Shown here: in pieces, positions 8,315 through 17,166 of the stretch | Layout: the number at the start of each line of letters is the position of its first letter | How positions within the stretch are numbered: the stretch's first letter is position 1 | From: Thermoanaerobacter uzonensis DSM 18761 | Lineage (GTDB): Bacteria; Bacillota; Thermoanaerobacteria; Thermoanaerobacterales; Thermoanaerobacteraceae | Direction of reading: 5' to 3' | DNA length: 64,000 bases | Assembly: GCF_900129115.1 (NCBI RefSeq) | Contig: NZ_FQUR01000007.1 | Span: 186,001 to 250,000 of the forward strand | The notes under the pieces: model-generated | What the model was told of the DNA's origin: nothing | Database searches by the model: none | Seen by the model: only the letters and a program-made list of their open reading frames with translations | Made by a program: the position numbers and the translations under genes

Positions 8315-8891
8315 AATTAATATCGAAAAGTTAGCTGAGAGGTTAACACAAAGACTGTTTAAAACGCAAAATTTAACGGATATTGAAATGGCAAAAATAC
8401 AATATGGTATAAGCTTAATTTTAGGGGTAATAATTGAATTTACTTTAGTTTATGCTATTTCTTTAATATTGGGATTTAGCTTTTACACTCTAGTAATAAT
8501 GCTTTCTGCTCTTTTCTTGAGGATAAATACAGGAGGGGCTCATTGTTCAACCTATAATAGATGTGTAACTTTTACGGCAGTTTATTTTATACCTTTTGCT
8601 GCTTTAGCGAAATTTATAGATATACATTTTCCTTTAGAATTTAAAGTTTTTACAAGCCTATTGTTATATTTTATAGTATTAGCGATAGTGAAGGATAATA
8701 AATTTTACAGGGTTATAATTCTGAGTTTAGTTGGTATAAATATTTTTTTATTTTTCGTCAATTCAATACTCTATATTAAAATATTGTTTTTAGTATCTAT
8801 AGGTTTTACACTACAAGCTGTTATGAGGACTACATTAGGAGAAACTATAGTAAACATTGCAGATACGTTGTTTAAAAAAGCAGGAATATAA
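8307..8891 (+). CDS. agrB: AgrB-type membrane peptidase for autoinducing-peptide processing
   Basis: 194 residues, polytopic. It carries the AgrB signature RINTGGAHCSTYNRC with catalytic H79 and C86, the same 7-residue spacing as H77/C84 of Staphylococcus aureus AgrB. AgrB cleaves the C-terminal tail of AgrD and forms the thiolactone intermediate. The start is uncertain: GTG 8307 lies directly against the Shine-Dalgarno GGAGG (8302-8306). ATT codons at 8310 and 8316 are in frame, and 8316 would give a normal 9-nt spacing. The cognate agrD is at 9144, unusually 252 nt away behind its own promoter. Confidence 0.92.
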   Translation: MIKINIEKLAERLTQRLFKTQNLTDIEMAKIQYGISLILGVIIEFTLVYAISLILGFSFYTLVIMLSALFLRINTGGAHCSTYNRCVTFTAVYFIPFAALAKFIDIHFPLEFKVFTSLLLYFIVLAIVKDNKFYRVIILSLVGINIFLFFVNSILYIKILFLVSIGFTLQAVMRTTLGETIVNIADTLFKKAGI

Positions 8892-8990
8892 AAAAATTTT
8901 TTATTTTTTCAACCTTTTTATGTAAATATAAGCAAATAATATATTTTTATACAAAAAATTAATGGTTTTTAAAGGAATATATTGTATTTA

Positions 8991-9018
8991 TTACATAAAA
9001 AAATGGGATTTTATGTAA
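8991..9018. repeat. Inverted repeat in the agrB-agrD spacer
   Basis: TTACATAAAA (8991-9000) and TTTTATGTAA (9009-9018) are a perfect 10-bp inverted repeat with an 8-nt centre. The right arm lies within TTTTATGTAAATAT, which also occurs at 8916-8929. Possible operator upstream of the LytTR box; no T tract follows, so a terminator is less likely. Confidence 0.45.
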
Positions 9019-9050
9019 ATATTTGGATATATTTAGGCGAAAAATGCATT

Positions 9051-9080
9051 TTCGTTCCCAAAAATGACACTTTCGTTCCG
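9051..9080 (+). promoter_or_regulatory. Tandem LytTR/AgrA-type operator upstream of agrD
   Basis: TTCGTTCCC at 9051-9059 and TTCGTTCCG at 9072-9080 are direct repeats with a 21-bp period (9-bp boxes, 12-bp spacer), the layout bound by LytTR regulators, whose boxes centre on GTT. The second box ends 6 bp before the expected -35 position of the agrD promoter, as at AgrA-activated promoters. Confidence 0.72.
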
Positions 9081-9085
9081 AAATC

Positions 9086-9114
9086 CACACAAAGCTTTTT
9101 AAATGTTGTATAAT
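9086..9114 (+). promoter_or_regulatory. agrD promoter with poor -35 and perfect -10
   Basis: TATAAT at 9109-9114; the hexamer 17 bp upstream is CACACA, far from consensus. This fits an activator-dependent promoter driven from the LytTR boxes next to it. Confidence 0.65.
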
Positions 9115-9143
9115 TAAATAAAGATGAGTGGGAGGTGAACTGA

Positions 9144-9275
9144 ATGAAAAGAATTAACCCACTATCATTGTTAGGAACACTGCTTACATTTATAGGAACA
9201 TTGGGACTTGCAAGTTCTGCTTGCATCGGCTGGTTTTATAAGCCGCAAGTTCCTGATGTTTTGCTGAAAAAGTAA
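9144..9275 (+). CDS. agrD: AgrD-type autoinducing peptide precursor
   Basis: A 43-codon ORF with a consensus RBS GGAGGTGA 5 nt before ATG 9144. The product has the three AgrD parts: an amphipathic N-terminal leader (residues 1-22), a small core ASSACIGWF with Cys27, and a charged C-terminal tail with KPQVPDVLLKK, matching the proline- and leucine-rich tail conserved in clostridial AgrD. By analogy with five-residue AIP rings, a thiolactone between Cys27 and Phe31 is predicted; ring size and N-terminal trimming are inference. It is transcribed on its own from the LytTR-controlled promoter and ends at the 9357 terminator. Presumed AgrB substrate and AgrC ligand. Confidence 0.85.
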   Translation: MKRINPLSLLGTLLTFIGTLGLASSACIGWFYKPQVPDVLLKK

Positions 9276-9356
9276 TATATCTCAAAGATCTTTTCTACCC
9301 TTCCCTCGTGGGTTTCAACATTTTCCTGAGTTTTTACATAGATTTAAATTAATTTT

Positions 9357-9379
9357 GTGCCGAGTTTTCGGCACTTTTT
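9357..9379 (+). terminator. Intrinsic terminator of agrD
   Basis: GTGCCGA/TCGGCAC stem (9357-9363 with 9368-9374), GTTT loop, then TTTTTA. The roughly 80-nt region between the agrD stop and this site contains C-rich ACCCTTCCCTCG and could act as a regulatory 3' UTR. Confidence 0.88.
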
Positions 9380-9667
9380 ATTTTAGTATTTTAAAAAATT
9401 GTTGGTATAATTTTTGCTTAAATAATAGAATTGATGAAAGAGATTTAAGTGGATAGTCTTGACTTTAAAATAGTAAGAAAGTTATAATAACCTTTGAACG
9501 GAGTATAGGATAGGGGGGTATATATAGCTGACTTTTTCAATAACATGTTAAATTAATACTATTTTTTGTGATTGAAAAATTTATATAAAACCGTATAATT
9601 AATATTGTAAAACAATTCAAAAGATTATTGGTTGATTTTTATATTGCATTTTTAGGGGGTTATTCTG
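9380..9667 (+). promoter_or_regulatory. 288-bp intergenic region with two promoter candidates for the nfn operon
   Basis: P1: TTGACT 9459-9464, 18-bp spacer, TATAAT 9483-9488. P2: TTGAAA 9572-9577, 16-bp spacer, TATAAT 9594-9599. Between them, TTTTTCAAT (9533-9541) is inverted at 9571-9579. AGGGGG at 9654-9659 is the RBS of the next gene. No other gene is visible. Confidence 0.6.
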
Positions 9668-10498
9668 TTGAAGGTTTATTCTTTAGTTGGAGAAAGTGGG
9701 ACGGGTAAAAGCCATCATGCTTCTTCTATTGCTGGCAGGTATGGCATTAGGTATATCATTGATGATGGAATTTTAATAAAAGGTAATAACATTATTACAG
9801 GAGTTTCTGCTAAAAAAGAGGCTACAAAAATTGGAGCCATAAAAAGAGCATTATTTACTGATCCTACGCATGTAGAGGAAGTAAAAAAAGCTATTGAAGA
9901 GGCGAAACCGGATAAAATCCTCATAATAGGTACTTCTGATAAAATGGTGGATGCTATAGCTGAAAAATTGGGGCTTCCACCAGTGAGTGTAAGGATATAT
10001 ATTAAAGATGTAGTTCCCCCTAAACAGATTGAAATAGCCCGTGAAAAACGGCTATTGGAGGGAAAACATGTTATCCCTGTTCCAACTTTTGAAGTTAAAA
10101 AGCAGTTCTCAGGCTATTTTTTAGATCCGCTCAGGATTTTTAGAAGAAATAAAGGTGGTTATTTTGAAAAGACAATAGTAAGGCCTAATTACAGCTACTT
10201 AGGGAAATACACCATTTCTGAAAGTGTTATAAATTCAATAGTGGCTCATGAACTTATTTTGTTTAGTGAAGTTTACAGAGTTAATAGGGTTTTGACGGAA
10301 AAAAAACCTGAAGGAATAATTTTGAAGGTAGACGTTACGATGAGATATGGCTACCAAATTGTCCCTGTATTAAAAGAAGCTATGAAAAATATAAAAAAAC
10401 AATTGGAGTATATGACGGCCTTAAATGTCCTACAAATGGACATTTATGTAAAAAATCTGCATATAGAAAAAATAAATATTGGAGAAAAGGGTGTGTGA
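9668..10498 (+). CDS. P-loop ATPase with C-terminal Asp23/Gls24-like domain
   Basis: 276 residues, TTG start 9668 behind AGGGGG. Walker A GESGTGKS at residues 8-15 begins a roughly 150-residue nucleotide-binding domain. Residues about 185-270 (VINSIVAHELI, ILKVDVTMRYGYQIVPVLKEA, LEYMTALNVLQMDIYVKN) match the Asp23/Gls24 pattern of a beta-strand pair followed by a helix and a final strand. Asp23-like proteins associate with the envelope in Firmicutes, but the role of this combination is unknown to me. The stop codon (10496-10498) is 1 nt before nfnA, so the three genes are one operon. Confidence 0.75.
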   Translation: MKVYSLVGESGTGKSHHASSIAGRYGIRYIIDDGILIKGNNIITGVSAKKEATKIGAIKRALFTDPTHVEEVKKAIEEAKPDKILIIGTSDKMVDAIAEKLGLPPVSVRIYIKDVVPPKQIEIAREKRLLEGKHVIPVPTFEVKKQFSGYFLDPLRIFRRNKGGYFEKTIVRPNYSYLGKYTISESVINSIVAHELILFSEVYRVNRVLTEKKPEGIILKVDVTMRYGYQIVPVLKEAMKNIKKQLEYMTALNVLQMDIYVKNLHIEKINIGEKGV

Positions 10499-10499
10499 T

Positions 10500-12732
<2,233 letters not shown>

Positions 12733-12760
12733 AGACAAAAATTATTAACTTGTATTAATA

Positions 12761-12784
12761 AAAAGCCGGTTTCGGCTTTTTTTT
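12761..12784 (+). terminator. Intrinsic terminator of the nfn operon
   Basis: AAAAGCCG/CGGCTTTT stem (12761-12768 with 12773-12780) with a 4-nt loop and a T8 run. Confidence 0.9.
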
Positions 12785-12870
12785 GTACAGAAAAAATTAT
12801 ATAATAATAATTAACAGGATAGAGAAATATGATAGTTAGTAAGTAAATAAACTCAATGTGGGTGAGGAAG

Positions 12871-13764
12871 ATGAAATATAGTGTGGAAGAAAAGGGGACA
12901 AAGGTAATTGTAAGGGGGATTGAAGATTTTAATCTTAAGGAAACTTTTGAATGTGGACAGTGTTTTAGATGGAATGAAGAAGAGGATGGGAGCTATACAG
13001 GAGTTGCCTACGATAAAGTTATAAACATGAAATTGGAAAAAGACATGTTGATAATTGACAATACAGATTTAAATGACTTTTATGACATTTGGTTTGATTA
13101 TTTTGACTTAGCAAGGGATTACAGACAAATAAAAGAAAGCCTTTCAAAAGATCCTGTATTAAAAGAAGCAATTCAATATGGGAAAGGTATAAGGATTTTG
13201 CGCCAAGATACATGGGAAACTCTAGTTTCTTTTATAATCTCACAAAATAATAGAATACCCCAAATAAAAAAAGTTGTAGAAAATCTCGCCAGTTCATTTG
13301 GAGAGCCCATTGAGTACAAAGGAAAAGTCTATTATACTTTTCCTAAAGCAGAAGAATTAGTTATGTTTGATGTTGAGACGATTGCCAAGACAAAATGTGG
13401 CTTTAGGGCGAAATATATATTGGACGCGGCTTCTAAAGTTTTTTCTGGAGAAATAGATCTTTTGAAATTGTTTGAATACAGTACTAATGAGATAAGAGAT
13501 ATTCTTATGAGTATAAATGGGGTAGGTCCCAAAGTTGCAGATTGTGTTATTTTGTATTCTATAGGCAGGTATGATACTTTTCCTACAGATGTATGGATAA
13601 AAAGAATTGTTGAATATTTGTATTTGAAAAGAGAAGGAACTCCTTTAGAGATTCAGTTATTTGCGATAGATAAGTTTGGAGATTTGTCTGGTTTTGCTCA
13701 ACAGTATTTATTCTATTATGGTAGGGAGATGGGGAAAAAAATTTTTAACGAAAGGAAGAAATAA
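12871..13764 (+). CDS. 8-oxoguanine DNA glycosylase/AP lyase (OGG1 family)
   Basis: 297 residues. An OGG-type N-terminal beta domain (FECGQCFRW) is followed by the HhH-GPD fold. The hairpin SINGVGPKVADC carries the catalytic Lys (K221) and PTDVWIKR the catalytic Asp (D240). It excises 8-oxoguanine from DNA and nicks the backbone. ATG 12871 is chosen because GGTGAGG lies just before it; ATG 12856 has no ribosome site. DUF554 follows without a gap. Confidence 0.9.
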   Translation: MKYSVEEKGTKVIVRGIEDFNLKETFECGQCFRWNEEEDGSYTGVAYDKVINMKLEKDMLIIDNTDLNDFYDIWFDYFDLARDYRQIKESLSKDPVLKEAIQYGKGIRILRQDTWETLVSFIISQNNRIPQIKKVVENLASSFGEPIEYKGKVYYTFPKAEELVMFDVETIAKTKCGFRAKYILDAASKVFSGEIDLLKLFEYSTNEIRDILMSINGVGPKVADCVILYSIGRYDTFPTDVWIKRIVEYLYLKREGTPLEIQLFAIDKFGDLSGFAQQYLFYYGREMGKKIFNERKK

Positions 13765-14454
13765 ATGTTAGGAACTGTTGTAAATTCAATTGCAATAATT
13801 GTGGGTGGTGCTATTGGCACTTTTCTTAAAGTAGGAATTCCGGAAAGGTTTAAAAATATAGTTATGCAGGGTGTCGCCTTAAGTGTGATGATAATAGGGA
13901 TTTCTAGTGGCCTTCAATTTAATAATTTAATGGTAGTGATCGTGAGCCTTGTAATAGGTGGTATTATAGGAGAAGCCTTAAATATTGAAGAATATTTAAA
14001 TAAGTTTGGAGATACATTGCAAAAAAAATTAAGTAAAGATAAAAGTTCTACAATTAGCAAAGGCTTTGTGACAGCAAGTTTAGTTTATTGCATTGGTGCT
14101 ATGGCGATTGTGGGTGCTTTGAAGGATGGACTTTCAGGAGACCACAGTATACTATTTGCTAAATCTGTTCTAGATGGAATTTCCTCAATAATTTTTGCTT
14201 CCACTTTTGGAATAGGTGTTGTTTTTTCAGCTGTTTCTGTGTTTTTATATCAAGGGTCTATTTCGCTAGGAGCGTCTTTTCTGCAAGGTTTTTTGACAAA
14301 AGCAGTTGTGGAGGACATGACAGCTGTAGGAGGAATATTGATATTTGCCATTTCTTTGAATATGTTAGAGATCAAGAATATAAAAGTTGGGAATTTGCTG
14401 CCAGCTATTTTTATACCTATTTTTTATCATATTTTACTAAATATTATAAAATGA
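13765..14454 (+). CDS. DUF554 family membrane protein
   Basis: 229 residues, about seven hydrophobic segments rich in Gly (IIVGGAIGTFLK, VIGGIIGEALNIEEYL, SLVYCIGAMAIVGALKDG), matching the DUF554/YdfK family. Function is unknown; a transport role is often guessed. ATG 13765 directly abuts the TAA of the glycosylase gene, so translation is coupled. It overlaps the ATG at 14451 of the next reading frame, whose likely start is 14472. Confidence 0.85.
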   Translation: MLGTVVNSIAIIVGGAIGTFLKVGIPERFKNIVMQGVALSVMIIGISSGLQFNNLMVVIVSLVIGGIIGEALNIEEYLNKFGDTLQKKLSKDKSSTISKGFVTASLVYCIGAMAIVGALKDGLSGDHSILFAKSVLDGISSIIFASTFGIGVVFSAVSVFLYQGSISLGASFLQGFLTKAVVEDMTAVGGILIFAISLNMLEIKNIKVGNLLPAIFIPIFYHILLNIIK

Positions 14455-14471
14455 TTTTAGGCGGTGTGGAT

Positions 14472-14885
14472 ATGAAACCACTAAAAAGCATCGATGTAGC
14501 CAGAATTGCTGTAAAAATGGCTATGTCTACAAGAGAAGAGGAAGAGAGTTTAAAACACAAATATTGGCAACAGGGAGTAAAAGTTGCAGCTGTTGACTAT
14601 GGTGGCGAATACGTAAATTCTATATCTAAAATTATTGAAAGAGCGGTAGTAGCGGCTAAAAGAGAAGGAATTATAGAAGACACACACGCTGCAGAAGGAG
14701 CAGTAGCAGGGGCTGCGCACGAGGCTGCTATACAAGTCATGAACAAAGCTATGGGACTTAATGTAGGTGGAAAAATAGGCATTGCCTATGCTGACGAGCA
14801 TCTTTGTGTTTGTGTGTTTTTTGCTGTGGGGATGCTAAACTTAAATGAAGTGGCAATTGGACTAGGACATAGGTCATTAAAATGA
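14472..14885 (+). CDS. HutP-family RNA-binding regulator homologue
   Basis: 137 residues: KVAAVDYGGEYVNSISKIIERAVVAA, then DTHAAEGAVAGAAHEA, LNVGGKIGIAY and a C-terminal NEVAIGLGHR. These match the clostridial HutP family as I recall it. B. subtilis HutP is a histidine- and Mg2+-dependent antiterminator of the hut operon. H72, H83 and H133 are candidates for ligand or metal contacts, but the spacing differs from Bacillus HutP. No histidine-utilisation genes are nearby, so its RNA target is unknown. ATG 14472 is preferred to ATG 14451, which overlaps the previous stop. Confidence 0.72.
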   Translation: MKPLKSIDVARIAVKMAMSTREEEESLKHKYWQQGVKVAAVDYGGEYVNSISKIIERAVVAAKREGIIEDTHAAEGAVAGAAHEAAIQVMNKAMGLNVGGKIGIAYADEHLCVCVFFAVGMLNLNEVAIGLGHRSLK

Positions 14886-14911
14886 GGGGTTAACCCCCTC
14901 ATACTTTTTTT
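14882..14911. terminator. Shared terminator between converging genes
   Basis: ATGAGGGG/CCCCTCAT stem (14882-14889 with 14895-14902), 5-nt loop and a T run after it on the plus strand. It spans both the hutP-like stop and the last codons of the reverse-strand subtilase. Confidence 0.8.
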
Positions 14912-16137
14912 AACGCCTCTTCTATATTTATCATTCCACTACCTTGGGTCCATAAACCTGCCTCGTCAATTTTTGTAGCTGTTGCTTTTAATATATTTTT
15001 TATTTGCACATTGGTCAAATGAGGATTTTTTTCTAGTAACAATGCTGCTGCTCCTGCTGCCATTGGAGTTGCCATGGAAGTTCCTGTTGCTGTTCTATAT
15101 GCTTTATTTATCATAATTTCATCTGCGCCAACAGGTACATTTCCCGAGGCAGTAGAGACTATTTTTACACCTGGTGCTACTATGTCTGGTTTGTATAGAT
15201 AAGGCGAACCTCTTCCAGAAAATTGAGCTATTTCGTCATCACTTATGTCGGAGGTTCTTTTGTCATCCACTGCTCCTACAGTTATGACATTTTTACTGGT
15301 GCCAGGAGAAGTTATTGTGTTGTAATTAGGACCTGAGTTTCCAGCTGCAACAGTTACTACTAATCCATTTCTCCAAAGAGTATCTACTCCTCTTACCAAA
15401 GGATCTAAGAAAGTAGGAAGAGATGGAGTTTCGCCTATTGATAGAGAAACTATCCGTATATTGTATTTATCTTTATTGTCTAAAATCCATTGCATTCCAG
15501 CAAGGATGTCAGAGGATAAACCTCTACCATAGGCATCTAATACTTTTACTGCTACTATATTAGCTTCTGGAGCTACGCCTTTGTATTTGCCATTAGAAGC
15601 ATATCCATTTCCAGCAGCGTCCCCAGCTACATGAGTGCCATGGCCATTGTCATCGTAAGGTTGTTTTTTTCCATTTACTACATCGTGAAATGCCACTATG
15701 CGGTTTTTGGGCTTGGTAAAATCAGGGTGAGGATATATTCCAGTATCTAAAAAGGCAATTGTTACTCCTTTACCGGTGTAGCCTAGGTCGTTAACTTTTC
15801 GAGAAGCGATTTCTTGAGTGGCAATATTAAGCTGCAACTTAACGGCGGAGTCTTCTGCTATAAAATGAATTCCTTTTAATGTAGCAAAATTTTTTAATTT
15901 ATCACAAGGTAAATTTACTGACCAGGCTTTTATAATTGGTAGTTCAAATTTTATGCTTCCTCCTATTTTTTCGATTTTTCCTTTTAAAATGTCATAAGGT
16001 AAATGGGAATACAAAATTACAGGAACACATTCACTTCTTAGATATAATGCTTTTTTTAAAAGCCTTTTATCGATTTTATTTGAGACATAAATTTCCTTTG
16101 CTATTTTAGAAAAAGCAAATAATGGAATTAGATTCAT
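14899..16137 (-). CDS. Intracellular subtilisin-like serine protease (AprX-like, S8)
   Basis: 412 residues with the full subtilase triad: D131 in AFLDTGIY, H166 in DNGHGTHVAG, S354 in GTSMATPMAAG, plus oxyanion N267 in AAGNSGP. Residues 1-105 form a propeptide-like region. No signal peptide is evident, so it is probably cytosolic like B. subtilis AprX. ATG 16137 sits 8 nt after a perfect GAAAGGAGG (16146-16154 on the reverse strand); longer forms starting at 16143 or 16218 lack such spacing. It is the only long reverse-strand gene in the window. Confidence 0.9.
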   Translation of the reverse strand: MNLIPLFAFSKIAKEIYVSNKIDKRLLKKALYLRSECVPVILYSHLPYDILKGKIEKIGGSIKFELPIIKAWSVNLPCDKLKNFATLKGIHFIAEDSAVKLQLNIATQEIASRKVNDLGYTGKGVTIAFLDTGIYPHPDFTKPKNRIVAFHDVVNGKKQPYDDNGHGTHVAGDAAGNGYASNGKYKGVAPEANIVAVKVLDAYGRGLSSDILAGMQWILDNKDKYNIRIVSLSIGETPSLPTFLDPLVRGVDTLWRNGLVVTVAAGNSGPNYNTITSPGTSKNVITVGAVDDKRTSDISDDEIAQFSGRGSPYLYKPDIVAPGVKIVSTASGNVPVGADEIMINKAYRTATGTSMATPMAAGAAALLLEKNPHLTNVQIKNILKATATKIDEAGLWTQGSGMINIEEALKKV

Positions 16138-16244
16138 TAGCATACCTCCTTTCATGCTATTAACACAATATGTGAAATATAAAAATTTGTTAGTGGAAAT
16201 TAAAAAAAGTGTCACCATACAAAGTTATGTCATATTATGTAGTA

Positions 16245-16258
16245 GGTCTTTAAAGACC
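16245..16258. promoter_or_regulatory. 14-bp perfect palindrome between divergent genes
   Basis: GGTCTTTAAAGACC lies midway between the subtilase start (16137, reverse) and the small ORF at 16300 (forward). A dimeric regulator site is plausible; no regulator is identified. Confidence 0.4.
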
Positions 16259-16299
16259 CACATAGAAAAGGATGAAACTTGAAAGGAGGAAAATTATTT

Positions 16300-16410
16300 A
16301 TGCCAGTAGATAAAAGCGGAGCAGGATTTGGGTGGTTTTGGATAATAATCATCATACTGTTGATTTTCTTGTTTATCCCAGGAATTATCGTTGAAGAACC
16401 AAAAGCTTGA
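16300..16410 (+). CDS. 36-residue hydrophobic peptide, paralogue of the one at 16974
   Basis: RBS GAAAGGAGG precedes ATG 16300. The product begins MPVDKSG, has one strongly hydrophobic segment (FGWFWIIIIILLIFLFIPG) and a short acidic tail. The peptide at 16974 shares MP-x-x-K, GWFWI and PGII at matching positions. Such single-span miniproteins resemble the YjcZ class of sporulation peptides in general form, but I cannot assign a family. Confidence 0.65.
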   Translation: MPVDKSGAGFGWFWIIIIILLIFLFIPGIIVEEPKA

Positions 16411-16444
16411 TTAGGTGTTAAAAATTGCTTAAAGGGGGATCAAT

Positions 16445-16630
16445 ATGGCAGGAACAAGTTCAGTTTTTGGCGAAAGCAATTTGTTGTTTTTCTTCTTGAT
16501 ACTTGTATTAGCGCTTGGTGGAGGCTGGCTTAATGTAACATGGTCTTTAGAGACATTGCTGTTCTTCTTCATACTCCTTGTAATAATAATGGATGGCGGA
16601 TTAGGCTGGTTTTTCAATGAACTTAAGTAA
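16445..16630 (+). CDS. 61-residue hydrophobic protein with duplicated LLFFF segment
   Basis: RBS AAAGGGGGAT and ATG 16445. Two hydrophobic stretches share the motif: SNLLFFFLILVLALGGG and ETLLFFFILLVIIMDGG. The same repeated unit occurs twice in the product of 16702, so the genes arose by duplication. Function unknown; the pattern suggests a membrane hairpin or a self-assembling coat peptide (inference). Followed by a terminator. Confidence 0.65.
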   Translation: MAGTSSVFGESNLLFFFLILVLALGGGWLNVTWSLETLLFFFILLVIIMDGGLGWFFNELK

Positions 16631-16638
16631 TTTTAAAG

Positions 16639-16670
16639 GGCTCTATCCTGCGATAGAGCCTTGTTTATTT
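16639..16670 (+). terminator. Intrinsic terminator
   Basis: GGCTCTATC/GATAGAGCC 9-bp stem (16639-16647 with 16652-16660), 4-nt loop, followed by TTGTTTATTT. Confidence 0.8.
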
Positions 16671-16701
16671 AGAAAATTTAATGCGTGTGGAGTGATAATA
16701 T

Positions 16702-16896
16702 ATGTCTTTTTCTGGAGATACTCTGTTGTTCTTCTTTGTAATTTTAACTTTGCTGTTGGATGTAAGATTTGAGCTTGAAAGTCTACTGTTCTTCTTTTTA
16801 ATACTTGTAATTTTGCAGGAAGAAAAACCGCGAAAAAAAGCAAAGCGATTTTTGTGGTCATTAACAGGCATTAATTTTGGTAACACAAATTCTTAA
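16702..16896 (+). CDS. 64-residue protein with two LLFFF repeats and a basic tail
   Basis: RBS GGAGTGAT and ATG 16702. It contains GDTLLFFFVILTLLLD and ESLLFFFLILVILQEE, the same unit as in the 16445 gene, then a basic tail (KPRKKAKRF). The DNA encoding the repeats (CTGTTCTTCTT type) is itself repetitive. Function unknown. Confidence 0.6.
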   Translation: MSFSGDTLLFFFVILTLLLDVRFELESLLFFFLILVILQEEKPRKKAKRFLWSLTGINFGNTNS

Positions 16897-16973
16897 AATT
16901 ACGTATTATATATTAGCTAAAGATAAAAAATTTATTTCCCTATTATTTACCTGTCTGAAGGGAGGTAGTATTT

Positions 16974-17084
16974 ATGCCAGAAGAAAAAGGAATAGGATTT
17001 GTTGGAGGTTGGTTTTGGATTTTCATAATAATAATTTTAATACTTCTATTTGTTCCAGGAATAATTATTTGGGAAAAAAATTAG
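16974..17084 (+). CDS. 36-residue hydrophobic peptide, paralogue of the one at 16300
   Basis: RBS GAAGGGAGG precedes ATG 16974. The product starts MPEEKG, has a hydrophobic core GGWFWIFIIIILILLFVPG and a charged end. A longer in-frame reading from 16877 lacks a ribosome site and overlaps the previous gene, so the short form is favoured. The shared layout with 16300 supports it being a real gene. Confidence 0.65.
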   Translation: MPEEKGIGFVGGWFWIFIIIILILLFVPGIIIWEKN

Positions 17085-17093
17085 ACAAAAAAT

Positions 17094-17124
17094 AGGGGTG
17101 GTCTATAATAATAGACTAACCCCT
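17094..17124 (+). terminator. Hairpin after the miniprotein cluster
   Basis: AGGGG-T-GGTCTAT pairs imperfectly with ATAGAC-TA-ACCCCT; followed by TTACATATATTT, so a moderate terminator. Confidence 0.55.
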
Positions 17125-17166
17125 TACATATATTTAGTAAGAGATTAAAAATAGGGGGAATTTGTT

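Noticed and set aside
16665-16886. Reverse-strand ORFs opposite the miniprotein genes
   Set aside because: Lack ribosome sites; the forward ORFs have them and share paralogous sequences.
16877-17095. 72-codon ORF covering the 16974 miniprotein region
   Set aside because: Different frame or extended start without ribosome site; the 36-residue peptide with consensus RBS and a paralogue at 16300 is preferred.
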